Shown: one piece after another, positions 1-9,300 of the stretch | How the letters are laid out: each line of letters opens with the position of its first letter | Numbering within the stretch: the stretch's first letter is position 1 | Source of the DNA: CAZMSD01 sp964568855 | Lineage (GTDB): Bacteria; CAIWAD01 | Reading direction: 5' to 3' | NCBI GenBank assembly: GCA_964568855.1 | Contig: CAZMSD010000044.1 | Span: forward strand, 1 to 32,253 | Length of the DNA stretch: 32,253 nt | Program-made: the position numbers and the translations under genes | Notes under the pieces: generated by a model | What the model was told of the DNA's origin: nothing | Database searches by the model: none | What the model saw: only the letters and a program-made list of their open reading frames with translations

Positions 1-376
1 TCATGCGCAGGGCCATCACCGCGTAGGCCGCGGTCTGACCCGAGTAGCACACCACGCAGACGGGCTTCGTTCCGGCGTTCGCCGCCTCGTCCAGCAAGGT
101 GCCGTAATCCACGTTCACGGCGCCGTCGATGTGGCCGGCCGCGAAGTCGTCGGCGGATCGCAGGTCAAGGATATGGAGATCGGCAAGGTTATCGTTAACG
201 TACTGGGCGGTCTGGTTCCATGCCGTGATCCAATCACCGAAATTCTGATCCAGCAGTTCCACCAGCATCTCGAAAACCGTCTCGGCGGGGGTGGTTCCGC
301 TGTCGCTCGAGCAGCCCGTGAAGGTCCAGGCGCTGAGGGCGACGGCCAACACGAGGATTTTCTGGATTCTCTTCAC
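1..376 (-). CDS. Rhodanese-domain lipoprotein (3' end beyond window)
   Basis: The frame starts at a GTG (376) preceded by GGGAGG and runs off the left edge after about 125 residues. It opens with a lipoprotein signal peptide: basic start, hydrophobic core, then a lipobox FTGC with Cys22. The rest is a rhodanese fold: LHILDLRSADDFAAGHIDGA is the entry motif, and the active-site loop CYSGQT carries the candidate sulfur-carrying Cys at about residue 110. Rhodaneses move sulfane sulfur or selenium on a Cys persulfide or perselenide; as a lipoprotein this one would act outside the cytoplasm. It lies 135 bp downstream of the multiheme cytochrome on the same strand, probably in one operon. In Geobacter the ext electron-conduit clusters also pair a rhodanese lipoprotein with multiheme cytochromes (recalled family knowledge). 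The family call is firm; the substrate is unknown. Confidence 0.88.
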   Translation of the reverse strand, partial: MKRIQKILVLAVALSAWTFTGCSSDSGTTPAETVFEMLVELLDQNFGDWITAWNQTAQYVNDNLADLHILDLRSADDFAAGHIDGAVNVDYGTLLDEAANAGTKPVCVVCYSGQTAAYAVMALRM

Positions 377-419
377 AGATCCTCCCTTTCGATTTGTCTC
401 ACTTAGTTACAGTATCGTG

Positions 420-452
420 CTCCGGCGACTTGTGCCGGAGGATTGAGTCCTC
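420..452. repeat. Two adjacent short inverted repeats between cytochrome and rhodanese genes
   Basis: CTCCGGC (420-426) and GCCGGAG (434-440) form a perfect 7-bp stem with a 7-base loop. GAGGA (438-442) and TCCTC (448-452) form a second 5-bp stem that shares three bases with the first, so the two are mutually exclusive. No T-run follows on the minus strand, so this is not a standard intrinsic terminator. It may be an mRNA-processing or stability element between the two genes. Confidence 0.4.
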
Positions 453-511
453 ATCGCCTATGGTCTCGATGGGGTCCGCGGATACCGAATCGCCCAAGGC
501 CGTGCGCTTCA

Positions 512-2071
512 TCATTCCGGTATGGTCCAATAGGCCGGCAGGTGATCGTCCACGACCACGTTCGCGTTGGCTTCCGTCTCGGTCTGGTCGACACCCGTGA
601 TGTGCTGGCCCAGGCTGTCCACGTAAGCGCTCCAAAGGTACAGCTGCTGGTTGGCCTCCAGGTCGGGCGCCCAGCTGACGGAATGGCAGTTGTTGCCGCA
701 GTTCCCGTCGTTGACCTCTCCTTCCAGGGCGACCGCCGTCTGCGGCGTGATCCGCCGGATGTTGTGCGGGCTGGCCAGCTCCCAGGTCTCGAAGGCGTTC
801 CAGTTCGCCAAGCTCTCCCAGCCCCACGGACTGAAGCTGTCCTGGCTAATCGGGATGTGGCGGACCACCACCCATTCCTCTTCCTCCGGATCGTGACCGG
901 GCCAGTTGCCGCTGTTGTGGCCGATGCGGAAACCCGGGAACTCGGCATAACCCTGCGGATCCTCAGACTTCCACACGCCTTCGGTGTGGCAGTTGATGCA
1001 GTTTGTGTAGGGCTGGCTGTGGCATACGTAGCAGGCCAGGTCCGAGGTGGAGTTCTCGCCTCCGGGCCAATGTCTTTCGTGATACAGGTTGTCGTCGGCG
1101 CTGAGGGCGTGGCAGTCCACGCAGCGCGGCAGGCCTTCCACCTCGTAGCGGGTGGTGTAGTCGGTCCGCCCGTCGCCGTGCAGGTCTTCCTGGTGGCAGA
1201 AGAAGCAGTCGTAGCCCTGCTCGAAGTGGATGTCCGGCTCGTTGCCTTCGAGATGTCCGGTGAAATCGTTGCCCACGCGCGAGCCGTGACAGGCCGTGCA
1301 GTTGTTGTCGATCTCCGGCCTGCGCTGGAAGAGGTGGCTGTTCAGGAAGCCGCCGTGCACCGAGTTCGGTCGTGAGACATGGCACTGTCCGCAGGTGGTG
1401 TGACAGGACATGCACTCTCCGTTGAAGCTGTCGCGCAGGGACTGGGGGCATTGCTCCCAGCTCTCGTAGCCCGCCCGCAGGGCGACCTTGTGCTTTTCGC
1501 CCCAGAGCTGGCTGTGCATGCTGTTCTGGTTGCGTTCGACGATGCTGCCGTGGCAGGACGAGCCGTTGCAGTTCAGGTCGGCGGCGGTGGAGGGATCGCG
1601 CACCAGGTTGTGGTCGCCCACCTGGTCGCGGTCCGGTTCGCCGTCTTCCTCGTAGTGGATCACGGCTTCGTGCGCCTCCATCATGGCCAGCCACAGGTCG
1701 AGCCTGGCCTCCGATTCGGAAACCACCGGCTCCATTCCGCCGTGACACGTCACACAGCCGATCTCGGCGTGGAAGGGATCCACCTCAGCGTAAGTGCTCT
1801 CGGCCTCGATGTATACCTTCTGGTAGGGTTCCAACTGAACCACCGCGCCGCCTCAGCCACCGCCCCCGCTTTCCGGGTCGTCGTCCACGGCCAGCCTCCT
1901 CAGGTAGCTGCGCTCGATGTGACACCCTTCGCAGCTCAGCAGAACGGCGTCCTCGCCCAGGCTGGGCCCCGTGCTCTTGGGATCGATCTGCTCGCAGGAC
2001 AGCAGCAGCAACACGGCGCCCAGGCAAACCAGCGTTCCGGTCACCATGCCTGTCATTCCATTTCCACTCAT
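512..2071 (-). CDS. Multiheme c-type cytochrome lipoprotein with in-frame TGA (probable selenocysteine)
   Basis: Read through one TGA (1855-1853), this frame gives 519 residues. ATG 2071 is preceded by AAGGTG; a GTG lies directly upstream. A lipoprotein signal with lipobox LLSC (Cys26) is followed by the first heme site CEGCH (47-51), then a Gly-rich stretch whose residue 73 is the TGA. After it the same frame holds CVTCH, CMSCH, CGQCH, CTACH, CFFCH, CVDCH, CYVCH and CINCH, plus the atypical sites CNGSSCH (CX4CH) and CGNNCH (CX3CH). That makes nine canonical and two possible heme sites. The part after TGA has no signal peptide of its own, so alone it could not reach the periplasm for heme attachment; this argues for read-through. 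The likely role is outer-membrane or extracellular electron transfer, and the neighbouring rhodanese lipoprotein fits. A nonsense mutation or base-call error is the alternative. Confidence 0.8.
1822..1855 (-). promoter_or_regulatory. Candidate bacterial SECIS element at the in-frame TGA
   Basis: Directly after UGA (1855-1853) the mRNA can form an 8-bp hairpin. GGU (1844-1842) pairs with ACC (1824-1822), and GGUUC (1841-1837) pairs with GAACC (1831-1827). A two-base CU bulge (1826-1825) lies on the 3' side and the apical loop is AGUUG (1836-1832). Sixteen bases separate UGA from the loop, and a G is among the first two loop bases. Both agree with the general bacterial SECIS pattern as I recall it. 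SelB binding is inferred; no SelB or SelC gene lies in the window. Confidence 0.6.
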
Positions 2072-2262
2072 CACAGCTTCACCTTGTCAACACGCTAACC
2101 AAAAATCCGGAACAGAATCCAGCTGGATGAACATTTCAGCGATGGAAGGATGACTATTCTGGTAGAATTCTCACCAACTTCGATAAATCCGATGTTCCGG
2201 ACCGGTTTCAGGCTTGCTCCATCCCCTTCGTTCAGCTTCGAAACTGTTAGCGCATTGACAAT

Positions 2263-2290
2263 ATAATAGAGAGGAGCAGCATAGAGTCAA
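2263..2290 (-). promoter_or_regulatory. Candidate sigma-70 promoter for the cytochrome gene
   Basis: On the minus strand TTGACT (2290-2285) and TATTAT (2268-2263) are separated by 16 bases; each differs from consensus at one position. It lies in the 271-bp gap between rhomboid and cytochrome and would give a 5' leader of about 185 bases. Nothing else is evident in this gap. Confidence 0.4.
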
Positions 2291-2342
2291 GTGATAGTCG
2301 AATATCAGTAAGCGCGATCCCGGCAGCCTGGTGGACTAGGGC

Positions 2343-3032
2343 CTAGCGCCTGAGTTGCCACCGGCGGTACAGAGGGTTGATGAAAAATCCTGAAACCAGC
2401 ATGCCCAGGATGAATCCAGCCAGGTGCGCTTCGTAGGCCACGCCGTCGTGCCGGCCGCTGGTGACCGAGAGGAACTGCATCCAGACCCAGCAGCCGAGCA
2501 GGATGAAAGCGGGGATGCGGATTCTGGCCAGCACGAAGACCAGCAGCATGATGGCCGTGTCGATCCTGGCACGGGGGAAGCGTATGATGTAGGCACCCAT
2601 CACTCCGCTGATGGCGCCCGAAGCGCCCACCAGGGGAACTCCAGAGGAAGAGTGGGCCAACGAGAAGCTCAAGCCGGCCACGATTCCGCACAGCAGGTAG
2701 AAGACCAGGAAGCGCGCAGAGCCCATCATGTCTTCCACGTTGTTACCGAAGATGTGCAGGAAGAGCATGTTGCCCGCCAGGTGCAGGATGCCGCCGTGGA
2801 GGAACATGTGACTCAGGAGGTTCACCGGTGGCGGCCAGGGTGCGAAAGGCGGGAGATCGGTCAGCCGGAGCAGCTCGGCGGGAACCAGGCCCAGCCGGGC
2901 CACGGTGAGGTCGTAGGGTGTCAGCACGCTCAGCAGGATGAAGATCCCGATGTTGCTCCAGAACAGGAAGCGTGTGACGGGGGTGGCATGGAAGACCGGC
3001 GCATCGTCGCGCAACGGCAGCGGATACAGCAT
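2343..3032 (-). CDS. Rhomboid family intramembrane serine protease
   Basis: This 229-residue polytopic membrane protein has about six hydrophobic segments. The rhomboid signature is complete: HGG (79-81) and HLAGN (84-88) with the oxyanion-type Asn88, GASGAISG with nucleophile Ser138, and EAHLAGF with catalytic His203. Rhomboids cut transmembrane helices of client proteins in the inner membrane. ATG 3032 is preceded by GGGAG at normal spacing, 9 bases after the stop of the M23 peptidase gene, so it is the last gene of the TPR-M23-rhomboid operon. Substrates cannot be read from the sequence. All catalytic residues are present. Confidence 0.93.
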   Translation of the reverse strand: MLYPLPLRDDAPVFHATPVTRFLFWSNIGIFILLSVLTPYDLTVARLGLVPAELLRLTDLPPFAPWPPPVNLLSHMFLHGGILHLAGNMLFLHIFGNNVEDMMGSARFLVFYLLCGIVAGLSFSLAHSSSGVPLVGASGAISGVMGAYIIRFPRARIDTAIMLLVFVLARIRIPAFILLGCWVWMQFLSVTSGRHDGVAYEAHLAGFILGMLVSGFFINPLYRRWQLRR

Positions 3033-3041
3033 GGCGCTCCC

Positions 3042-5198
3042 TCAGCGGAGGCGGATTCGTCGGCGGTGCTCGGCCACGTTGCCGCAGCGGTCCTCGACAC
3101 GCAGCAGCAGGTTCTTCGTCCCCCGCTCCAGTGGCTTGCGCGGCCGGTACAGGATACGCTCGGTGTCCGGGTCGAAGCGCGGCAGCGCCGGTTCGCCGTC
3201 GATCCACAACTCGACGCGAACGACGCCGGAAAGATCCTCGCGGCATTCCCAGACGAACACGGGACGCTCCGCGCTGCTGCGCCGGCCCGGCTTGTGCGCG
3301 CGCAGGCGGGGCGCCAGCGTATCCGCCAGGACAAGATAGCGACCCGGTTGCGTGAAGGGGCAGCTCAGTCCGTATTCATCGCTCTGCGCGCCGCACCACT
3401 TCCATTCGTCGCGTTCACGACGGCAGATTCCCATGCGACCGCGCAGGCTGTCCTCTGCCTGCGGCCAGGGCATCCACAGCCTCCCTGCTTCGGCGACGGG
3501 CAGCTGCGGCGGGCCGATTTCCAGCGTGTCACCGCCCGGATCCAGCCAGCGGGCGATCACGAATTCGTCCCGCAGCAGGGTGCCCGGATGCAGCTCGAGC
3601 AGGGCCGCGCCCCGGGTTCCGCTCCGCCCGCCGGCAGCGCCTTTCGCCGTCGATTCCCCGCCGCCCGCCGTGATATCCGACGCTGAGAGCGCGCCGTTGA
3701 CCGGCGGCCGGGGGATTGCGTGCGACACGGCGGTGCCCCCGGGATGCAGGAAACCGCGCAGGTCGATCCACAGCGCCTGCTCGGGAGTTCGCAGCGGGAA
3801 TCCCACGCGGACGCGTTCCGCGGCAAGGACTCCGCGGTCCAGGAAAAGGAAATGCGTCACGCCGCCGGGTTTCAGGGCACCCTTGAGCAGCGGCGCGCTC
3901 AGCGGTATTCCCGCGTCCACGTGGAGGCTTTCGAGGCGCTCCGGCCACTCGAAAGACAGGGACAGGGCTCCGCCGTTCCACCAGGTGGCGGGTTCGGGCA
4001 GGACCTCGCTCCGCCCTTGGGCCGGCTGCTGGAGAAAAAGTCCCTCGTCCAGCGTCCAGCCGCCTAGGGCGGAGTCCCCGTAGAGCAGCGCAACCGTCAG
4101 CCGCGCCTCGTTGCCGCGAACGTCGGCGCAACGGATCTCCACAGTGGCGTCGGGATGGACCCACCAGCCGGGATCGACGATCCCGTTGCCGGGCTCCTCG
4201 CCGGGGACCTGGAGCGCGTCCCGGCAGAAGGGCAGGTCTCCGGGAGCGGGCCAGAGATTGCGGAAGACTCGCTCCCGTTCCTCCAGCAGCCAGCGATTGA
4301 CCTCGCCCGCGATCTGGCTGTTCTGCGCGAAGGGCACCCGGTCGTAGACGCCGTGATACAGCGTGTCGCCGTTTTCCCTCAACAGCAGCCGGTAGGGCGC
4401 CAGTCGCGAACGGCTCCCGTTCACCCTGTCGTAGCAGCGCAGGGCGAAGCGCACGGGACCGCTGATTCGCAGCGTGTCTGGCAGCCGGTAGCTGCCGGAC
4501 TTCAGCCGCTCGACGCGCATAACAGCCGGCAACGGCGAACCGTCGATCAGCACCCCCTCGTCCGCGGCGAATACCGCCAGCTCCTGGATTACGGGGGTCC
4601 GGCGGTCGGGTACGCCCAGCCCGTGAGTCAGCGGATTGAGCGCGAAGCCGTTTCCGTCGCGGACCTCGAAATGCAGGTGGGGCGGGCCGGAGCCCGAGGA
4701 GCCGGACCTGCCGACGAGCTCACCGCGGCCGACCCTGAAACGGCCTCGGGGAGGATAGAGCGTCTGGTGATACTCCATGTCCTTCAGCTGGCGCGCTTCC
4801 AGGTAGTCTTCCACTTCCGGGGAGAAATCCAGCAGGTGGGCGAAGAGGTACTCCCGGCCGTCGTCACCCGCGATCAGCAACTGCTTGCCGTAGCCGTAGT
4901 ACGAAGCTCCGATCCGCTTGATCCAGCCGCCGGCGGGCGCGAAAAGATCGTAGCCCTGGCGCCCCAGGGTGGAGATGTCGACGCCGGCATGGAACCGACG
5001 GCCGCGGGGTTCGGCGAAATTCGACGTGATGCGACGGCTGGACTGGCTGGGCCAGGGCACGTCTTGCGGGTCTTCGCGAGTACCGCCGGGACGGGCGGTC
5101 AGCAGCAGGAGGACGAGCGCGAGTGTCCGCCCGGTCCTTTTCATCCGCGGCGATGCGGGCGGCCTGCCCGGCGCCAGGGAAGCGGCCCTTGTTTTCAT
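3042..5198 (-). CDS. Secreted M23-family metallopeptidase with C-terminal Ig-like region
   Basis: A signal peptide (hydrophobic stretch about residues 25-36) precedes a peptidase M23/LytM domain at about 55-190. Its zinc-site motifs are HAGVD (His70, Asp74), AHLLD (His121) and HLHFE (His174, His176). Such domains cut peptide cross-links in peptidoglycan, or regulate enzymes that do, on the outer side of the inner membrane. The remaining 500 residues or so are beta-rich with no clear family; the end (FVWECREDLSGVVRVELW, then RVEDRCGNVAEH) looks like an Ig-like module. At 718 residues it is long for the family. ATG 5198 overlaps the TPR gene stop as ATGA, suggesting translational coupling. ATG 5144 would give a more typical signal peptide but has no visible SD. 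Confidence 0.85.
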   Translation of the reverse strand: MKTRAASLAPGRPPASPRMKRTGRTLALVLLLLTARPGGTREDPQDVPWPSQSSRRITSNFAEPRGRRFHAGVDISTLGRQGYDLFAPAGGWIKRIGASYYGYGKQLLIAGDDGREYLFAHLLDFSPEVEDYLEARQLKDMEYHQTLYPPRGRFRVGRGELVGRSGSSGSGPPHLHFEVRDGNGFALNPLTHGLGVPDRRTPVIQELAVFAADEGVLIDGSPLPAVMRVERLKSGSYRLPDTLRISGPVRFALRCYDRVNGSRSRLAPYRLLLRENGDTLYHGVYDRVPFAQNSQIAGEVNRWLLEERERVFRNLWPAPGDLPFCRDALQVPGEEPGNGIVDPGWWVHPDATVEIRCADVRGNEARLTVALLYGDSALGGWTLDEGLFLQQPAQGRSEVLPEPATWWNGGALSLSFEWPERLESLHVDAGIPLSAPLLKGALKPGGVTHFLFLDRGVLAAERVRVGFPLRTPEQALWIDLRGFLHPGGTAVSHAIPRPPVNGALSASDITAGGGESTAKGAAGGRSGTRGAALLELHPGTLLRDEFVIARWLDPGGDTLEIGPPQLPVAEAGRLWMPWPQAEDSLRGRMGICRRERDEWKWCGAQSDEYGLSCPFTQPGRYLVLADTLAPRLRAHKPGRRSSAERPVFVWECREDLSGVVRVELWIDGEPALPRFDPDTERILYRPRKPLERGTKNLLLRVEDRCGNVAEHRRRIRLR

Positions 5199-5674
5199 TC
5201 ACCGCCCGAGGCAGATTCGCGGCAGACCAGTCTCTGGAGCCTGCGCGCGCGCGCAAGATATTCGCCCTCGGGATGGAGCCGGATCAGGCGCCGCGTCTCA
5301 CGGCAGGATTTGTCGCGCTCACCGAGATTGTACCAGGCCAGGGCGATCTTCATGTGGGCCGCTTCGGCCTTGTTTGCCCGGGGGTAATCGAGCACCTTGA
5401 AGAAACAGGCGATGGCGTCCAGGTAGGCCTCTTCGGCGTAGTAGCACTCGCCGATCCAGAAGTAACAGTTGTCCAGGAGACCCGGCGACAAATCGGTGTC
5501 GGTAGACAACTGCTCCAGGACCGCTTTCGACTTGGCGTAAGCGCCGCGCTCGAAAAGCGCCAGGGCCTGTTCGTACCGTGACACGACGGTGGTACTGTCC
5601 TCCTCGACGGGCTGTGCGACGCCGGCCAGGGCGAGGAACAGAATGAACAGGGGACGGAAGAGATGAACGCTCAT
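5195..5674 (-). CDS. Periplasmic TPR-repeat protein
   Basis: This 159-residue protein begins with a signal peptide (MSVHLFRPLFILFLALAGVA) and continues with helical repeats of TPR type: SRYEQALALFERGAYAKSKA, then NCYFWIGECYYAEEAYLDAI, then AAHMKIALAWYNLGERDKSC. The pattern recalls CpoB/YbgF-like tetratricopeptide proteins that scaffold envelope assembly. It is the first gene of an operon with an M23 peptidase and a rhomboid protease, with an ATGA overlap to the peptidase gene. A scaffold for cell-wall turnover is an inference from that context. Its start codon lies inside the first codons of the divergent lipoprotein gene, so the two 5' ends overlap by 12 bases. Confidence 0.8.
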   Translation of the reverse strand: MSVHLFRPLFILFLALAGVAQPVEEDSTTVVSRYEQALALFERGAYAKSKAVLEQLSTDTDLSPGLLDNCYFWIGECYYAEEAYLDAIACFFKVLDYPRANKAEAAHMKIALAWYNLGERDKSCRETRRLIRLHPEGEYLARARRLQRLVCRESASGGE

Positions 5675-6310
5675 GTCATTAACCAAGCGAAGCGGCCACT
5701 CTTGCGCAAGAGTCCCGGGCAAGAAAATACGGCCCGCGGGTGGGCGAATCGGTTCACCGGCGCCCTCCGGCTGGTCGCGGTCTGGTCGCTGCTTCCGCTG
5801 CTCAGCGGATGCGTGCTGTCGATCCATCCCTGGACCGAACCAGGGCTGATCCTGCCCGTCGCGGAACTGGAGGGCGTCTGGCAGGACTGCGAGGGTGGCG
5901 ACACCTGGGTCTTCCTGCTCGAAGAGGAATCGACCTACCGGCTGATCCACTCCGAGGACGGCAAGCCGGCCGAGTTCACCGCGGCGGTCTTCGAGCTGGA
6001 CGGCCTGCGCTTCATGGACCTGCTGCCGCGGGAACCCAAGCTCAACGGCTTCTATTCGTATCACCTGCTGCCGGTGCACGGCCTCTTTCGTCTCGCGCTT
6101 GACGGGGACACCCTGCGGCTGGCGATGCTCGACATCGACTACGTCGATCACCTTCTGAAGGCCGATCCCGACCTGGTGGAGCACACGCGCGCTGAAGACC
6201 GACTGCTGCTCACCGCGCCCACCGCGGGCCTGCAGGACTTCCTGCTGCGCTGCGGGGAAGACGAGCAGATCTACGGCGAGACGGAGTTGCTGGTGCGCTC
6301 CCGGCGGTGA
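5663..6310 (+). CDS. Putative lipoprotein of unknown function
   Basis: The frame encodes 215 residues with a lipobox LLSGC (Cys50) after a hydrophobic stretch, but its N-region is unusually long. An internal TTG (codon 14) would shorten it and remove the overlap with the divergent TPR gene. GGAAGAG lies just before ATG 5663. After the lipobox the protein looks beta-rich with acidic patches (WVFLLEEESTYRLIHSEDGK) and has no motif I recognise. It ends 22 bases from the convergent end of icmF. Call it an envelope lipoprotein; the function is unknown. Confidence 0.7.
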   Translation: MNAHVINQAKRPLLRKSPGQENTARGWANRFTGALRLVAVWSLLPLLSGCVLSIHPWTEPGLILPVAELEGVWQDCEGGDTWVFLLEEESTYRLIHSEDGKPAEFTAAVFELDGLRFMDLLPREPKLNGFYSYHLLPVHGLFRLALDGDTLRLAMLDIDYVDHLLKADPDLVEHTRAEDRLLLTAPTAGLQDFLLRCGEDEQIYGETELLVRSRR

Positions 6311-6332
6311 CTCGGGAAGATCGGATCCCCGG

Positions 6333-9300
6333 CTACATGTTGCGCCGGTATTGCCCGCCCACCTCGTAGAGCGCGTGGGTGATCTGTCCCAGGCTGGCCA
6401 CGCGCACCGCGCGCATCAACTCGTCGAAGATGTTCCCCCCCTCGTGGGCCGTCTGCTTCAACCGCCGCAGCGCCTCGGCGGTCTCGTCGCCGTGGCGCTC
6501 CTGGAAGTCGCGCAGCCGCTTCACCTGCCCGGACTTCTCCTCCTCGCTGGAGCGCGCCAGCTCGATGTCCTCGGGCACTTCCTGCCCGTCGGGATTGATG
6601 AAGGTATTGACGCCCATGATGGGCAGCTCGCCCGACTGCTTCTTCAGCTCGTAGTACATGGACTCTTCCTGGATCCGCCCCCGCTGGTACTGGGTTTCCA
6701 TGGCCCCCAGCACGCCGCCGCGCTCGCTGATGCGCACGAACTCGTCCAGCACGGCTTCCTCCACCAGCTCGGTCAGCTCTTCCATGATGTAGGCGCCCTG
6801 CAGCGGGTTCTCGTTCTTGGTCTGGCCGAATTCATGGTTGACGATCAACTGGATCGCCAGCGCCCGGCGCACGCTTTCCTCGGTGGGCGTGGTCACGGCC
6901 TCGTCGTAGGCGTTGGTGTGCAGGCTGTTGCAGTTGTCGTTCACCGCCAGCAGGGCCTGCAGGGTCGTGCGGATGTCGTTGAAGGACATCTCCTGGGCGT
7001 GCAGGCTGCGGCCCGAGGTCTGGATGTGATACTTGAGTTTCTGGCTGCGCTCGTTGCCGCCGTAGAGGTCGCGCATGGCCACGGCCCAGATGCGGCGCGC
7101 CACGCGGCCGATCACCGTGTACTCCGGGTCCAGCCCGTTGGAGAAGAAGAAGGACAGGTTGGGCGCGAAGTCGTCTATCTTCATCCCGCGGCTCAGGTAA
7201 TACTCGACGTATGTGAAACCGTTGGCCAGGGTATACGCGAGCTGGCTGATGGGATTGGCTCCCGCCTCGGCGATGTGATACCCGCTGATCGAGACGCTGT
7301 AGTAGTTACGCACTCCCTGCTCGATGAACCACTGCTGGATGTCGCCCATCATCTTCAGGGCGAACTCCGTGGAGAAGATGCAGGTGTTCTGGGCCTGGTC
7401 CTCCTTGAGGATGTCGGCCTGCACCGTGCCGCGCACGTTCTGCAACGTGAAGCTCCGCAGTTCTGCGAGTTCGTCCTCCCCGGGCTCGCGCCCCTGCTCC
7501 TCGCGGAAGCGATCCAGGTTGAAGTCGATGGCCGTGTTGAGGAACATGGCCAGGATCATGGGCGCCGGGCCGTTGATGGTCATGGAGACGCTGGTGCTCG
7601 GTGAGGTCAGGTCGAAGCCGGCGTAGAGCGCTTTCATATCGTCCAGCGTGCAGATGCTGACTCCCGACTCACCCACCTTGCCGTAGATGTCGGGCCGCTC
7701 GTCGGGATCCTCGCCGTAGAGTGTCACGGAATCGAAGGCCGTGGAGAGCCGCTTGGCCTCGCTGTTGCGCGACAGGTAGTGGAAGCGCCGATTGGTGCGC
7801 TCGGGCGGGCCCTCGCCGGCGAACTGGCGCGTGGGATCCTCGCCCTGCCGCTTGAAGGGGAAGGCCCCCGCGGTGTAGGGGAAGTACCCGGGCAGGTTTT
7901 CCAGGGCAACGAAACTGTAGAGTTCGCCGCGATCGCGGCTGCTCGGCAGGGCCACCCGCGGGATCTTCGTTCCGGCGAGCGACTCGCGCGTGAGTTCCTG
8001 CTCGAAAACCTTGCCGCGCACCGTATAGCTGAAACTCTCGCCGCGGTACTTCTCGCGGATCTCGTGATACCAGTCCAGGCAGCGACGGGCCTCGGGACTC
8101 ACGGCTTCCGAAGCTTCGGCGTGCAGCCGCTCCAGCTCCGCCGGGGAATCGCCTTCCGCGCATCGCGAGCGCAGCTCCTCCAGTGTTGTGCGGATATACT
8201 CCTCGCGGCGCAGCTTATCGGCTTCCTCGCCGACCCGCCGCTTGTATTCCCGCACGCAGCCGGCGATCTCCGCCAGGTAACTCGCGCGGTCCGAGGGGAT
8301 CAACTGCCGTCGCGTGATGCCGGCGTCCCGGGCCAGCAGGGCGTGGTCGAAATCACCGCCGCGCAGGGCGCCCAGCTTTTCCAGCAGCCGGTCGAAGAAC
8401 CAGTCGGTGCCGTTGCAGTCGAAGCGCGAAGCAATGGTGCCGTAGACGGGCAGCTCCTCCTCGGGGAGGTCCCAGGAGATGCCGTGGCTGCGCCGGTACT
8501 GCTTGCGCACGTCGCGCAGGGCGTCCTCGCTGCCGCGCTTCTCGAACTTGTTGAGCACAACCATGTCCGCGTAATCGATCATGTCGATCTTCTCGAGCTG
8601 GCTGGCGGCGCCGTATTCGCTGGTCATCACGTAGAGCGAGAGATCCACCAGGTCCACTACGCCGGAAGCGCCCTGGCCGATGCCGCTGGTCTCGAGGATC
8701 ACCAGGCGGCAGCCGGCGGCCTTGAGCACCTGGATCGATTCCTTCGCGGAGCGCGACAACTCGCTGCCGCTGCCCCGAGTGGCCATGCTGCGCATGAAGC
8801 AGCGCCCGTCGGAAAGGCTGTTCATGCGGATGCGGTCGCCCAGCAGCGCTCCACCGCTGCGGCGCTTGGTGGGGTCCACGCTGACGATGCCCACGCGCCC
8901 CTCGGGGAAGGTCTCGGTGAAGCGGCGCACGATCTCATCGGTCAGGCTGCTCTTCCCCGCTCCGCCGGTTCCCGTGATACCGAGTACCGGCGCGGCGGCC
9001 CCGGTCCCCGCGGCCAGTATCTCGTCGAGCTGCCTCCGCAGGTCCTTGTTGAACTCGATCCCCTCCGCGTGATGCTCGGCCAGCGTGAGCGCACGGGCCA
9101 CGGCGATCCCCTCGCCGCGCGCGACGCGGGCGGCCAGGTCGGGGAATTCCAGCTCGGCCGGGTCGAAATCCGAGCCCTCGAGCATATCCCGGATCATGCC
9201 CTCCAGGCCCATCCGCGCACCGTCCTGGGGGCTGTAAATGCGCGTGATGCCGTAGTCGTGCAGCTCGCGGATCTCGGACGCGACGATCACGCCGCCGCCG

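Noticed and set aside
1785..2027. A frameshift instead of a recoded TGA in the cytochrome gene
   Set aside because: Upstream and downstream heme motifs are in the same frame on both sides of the TGA, so no shift is needed.
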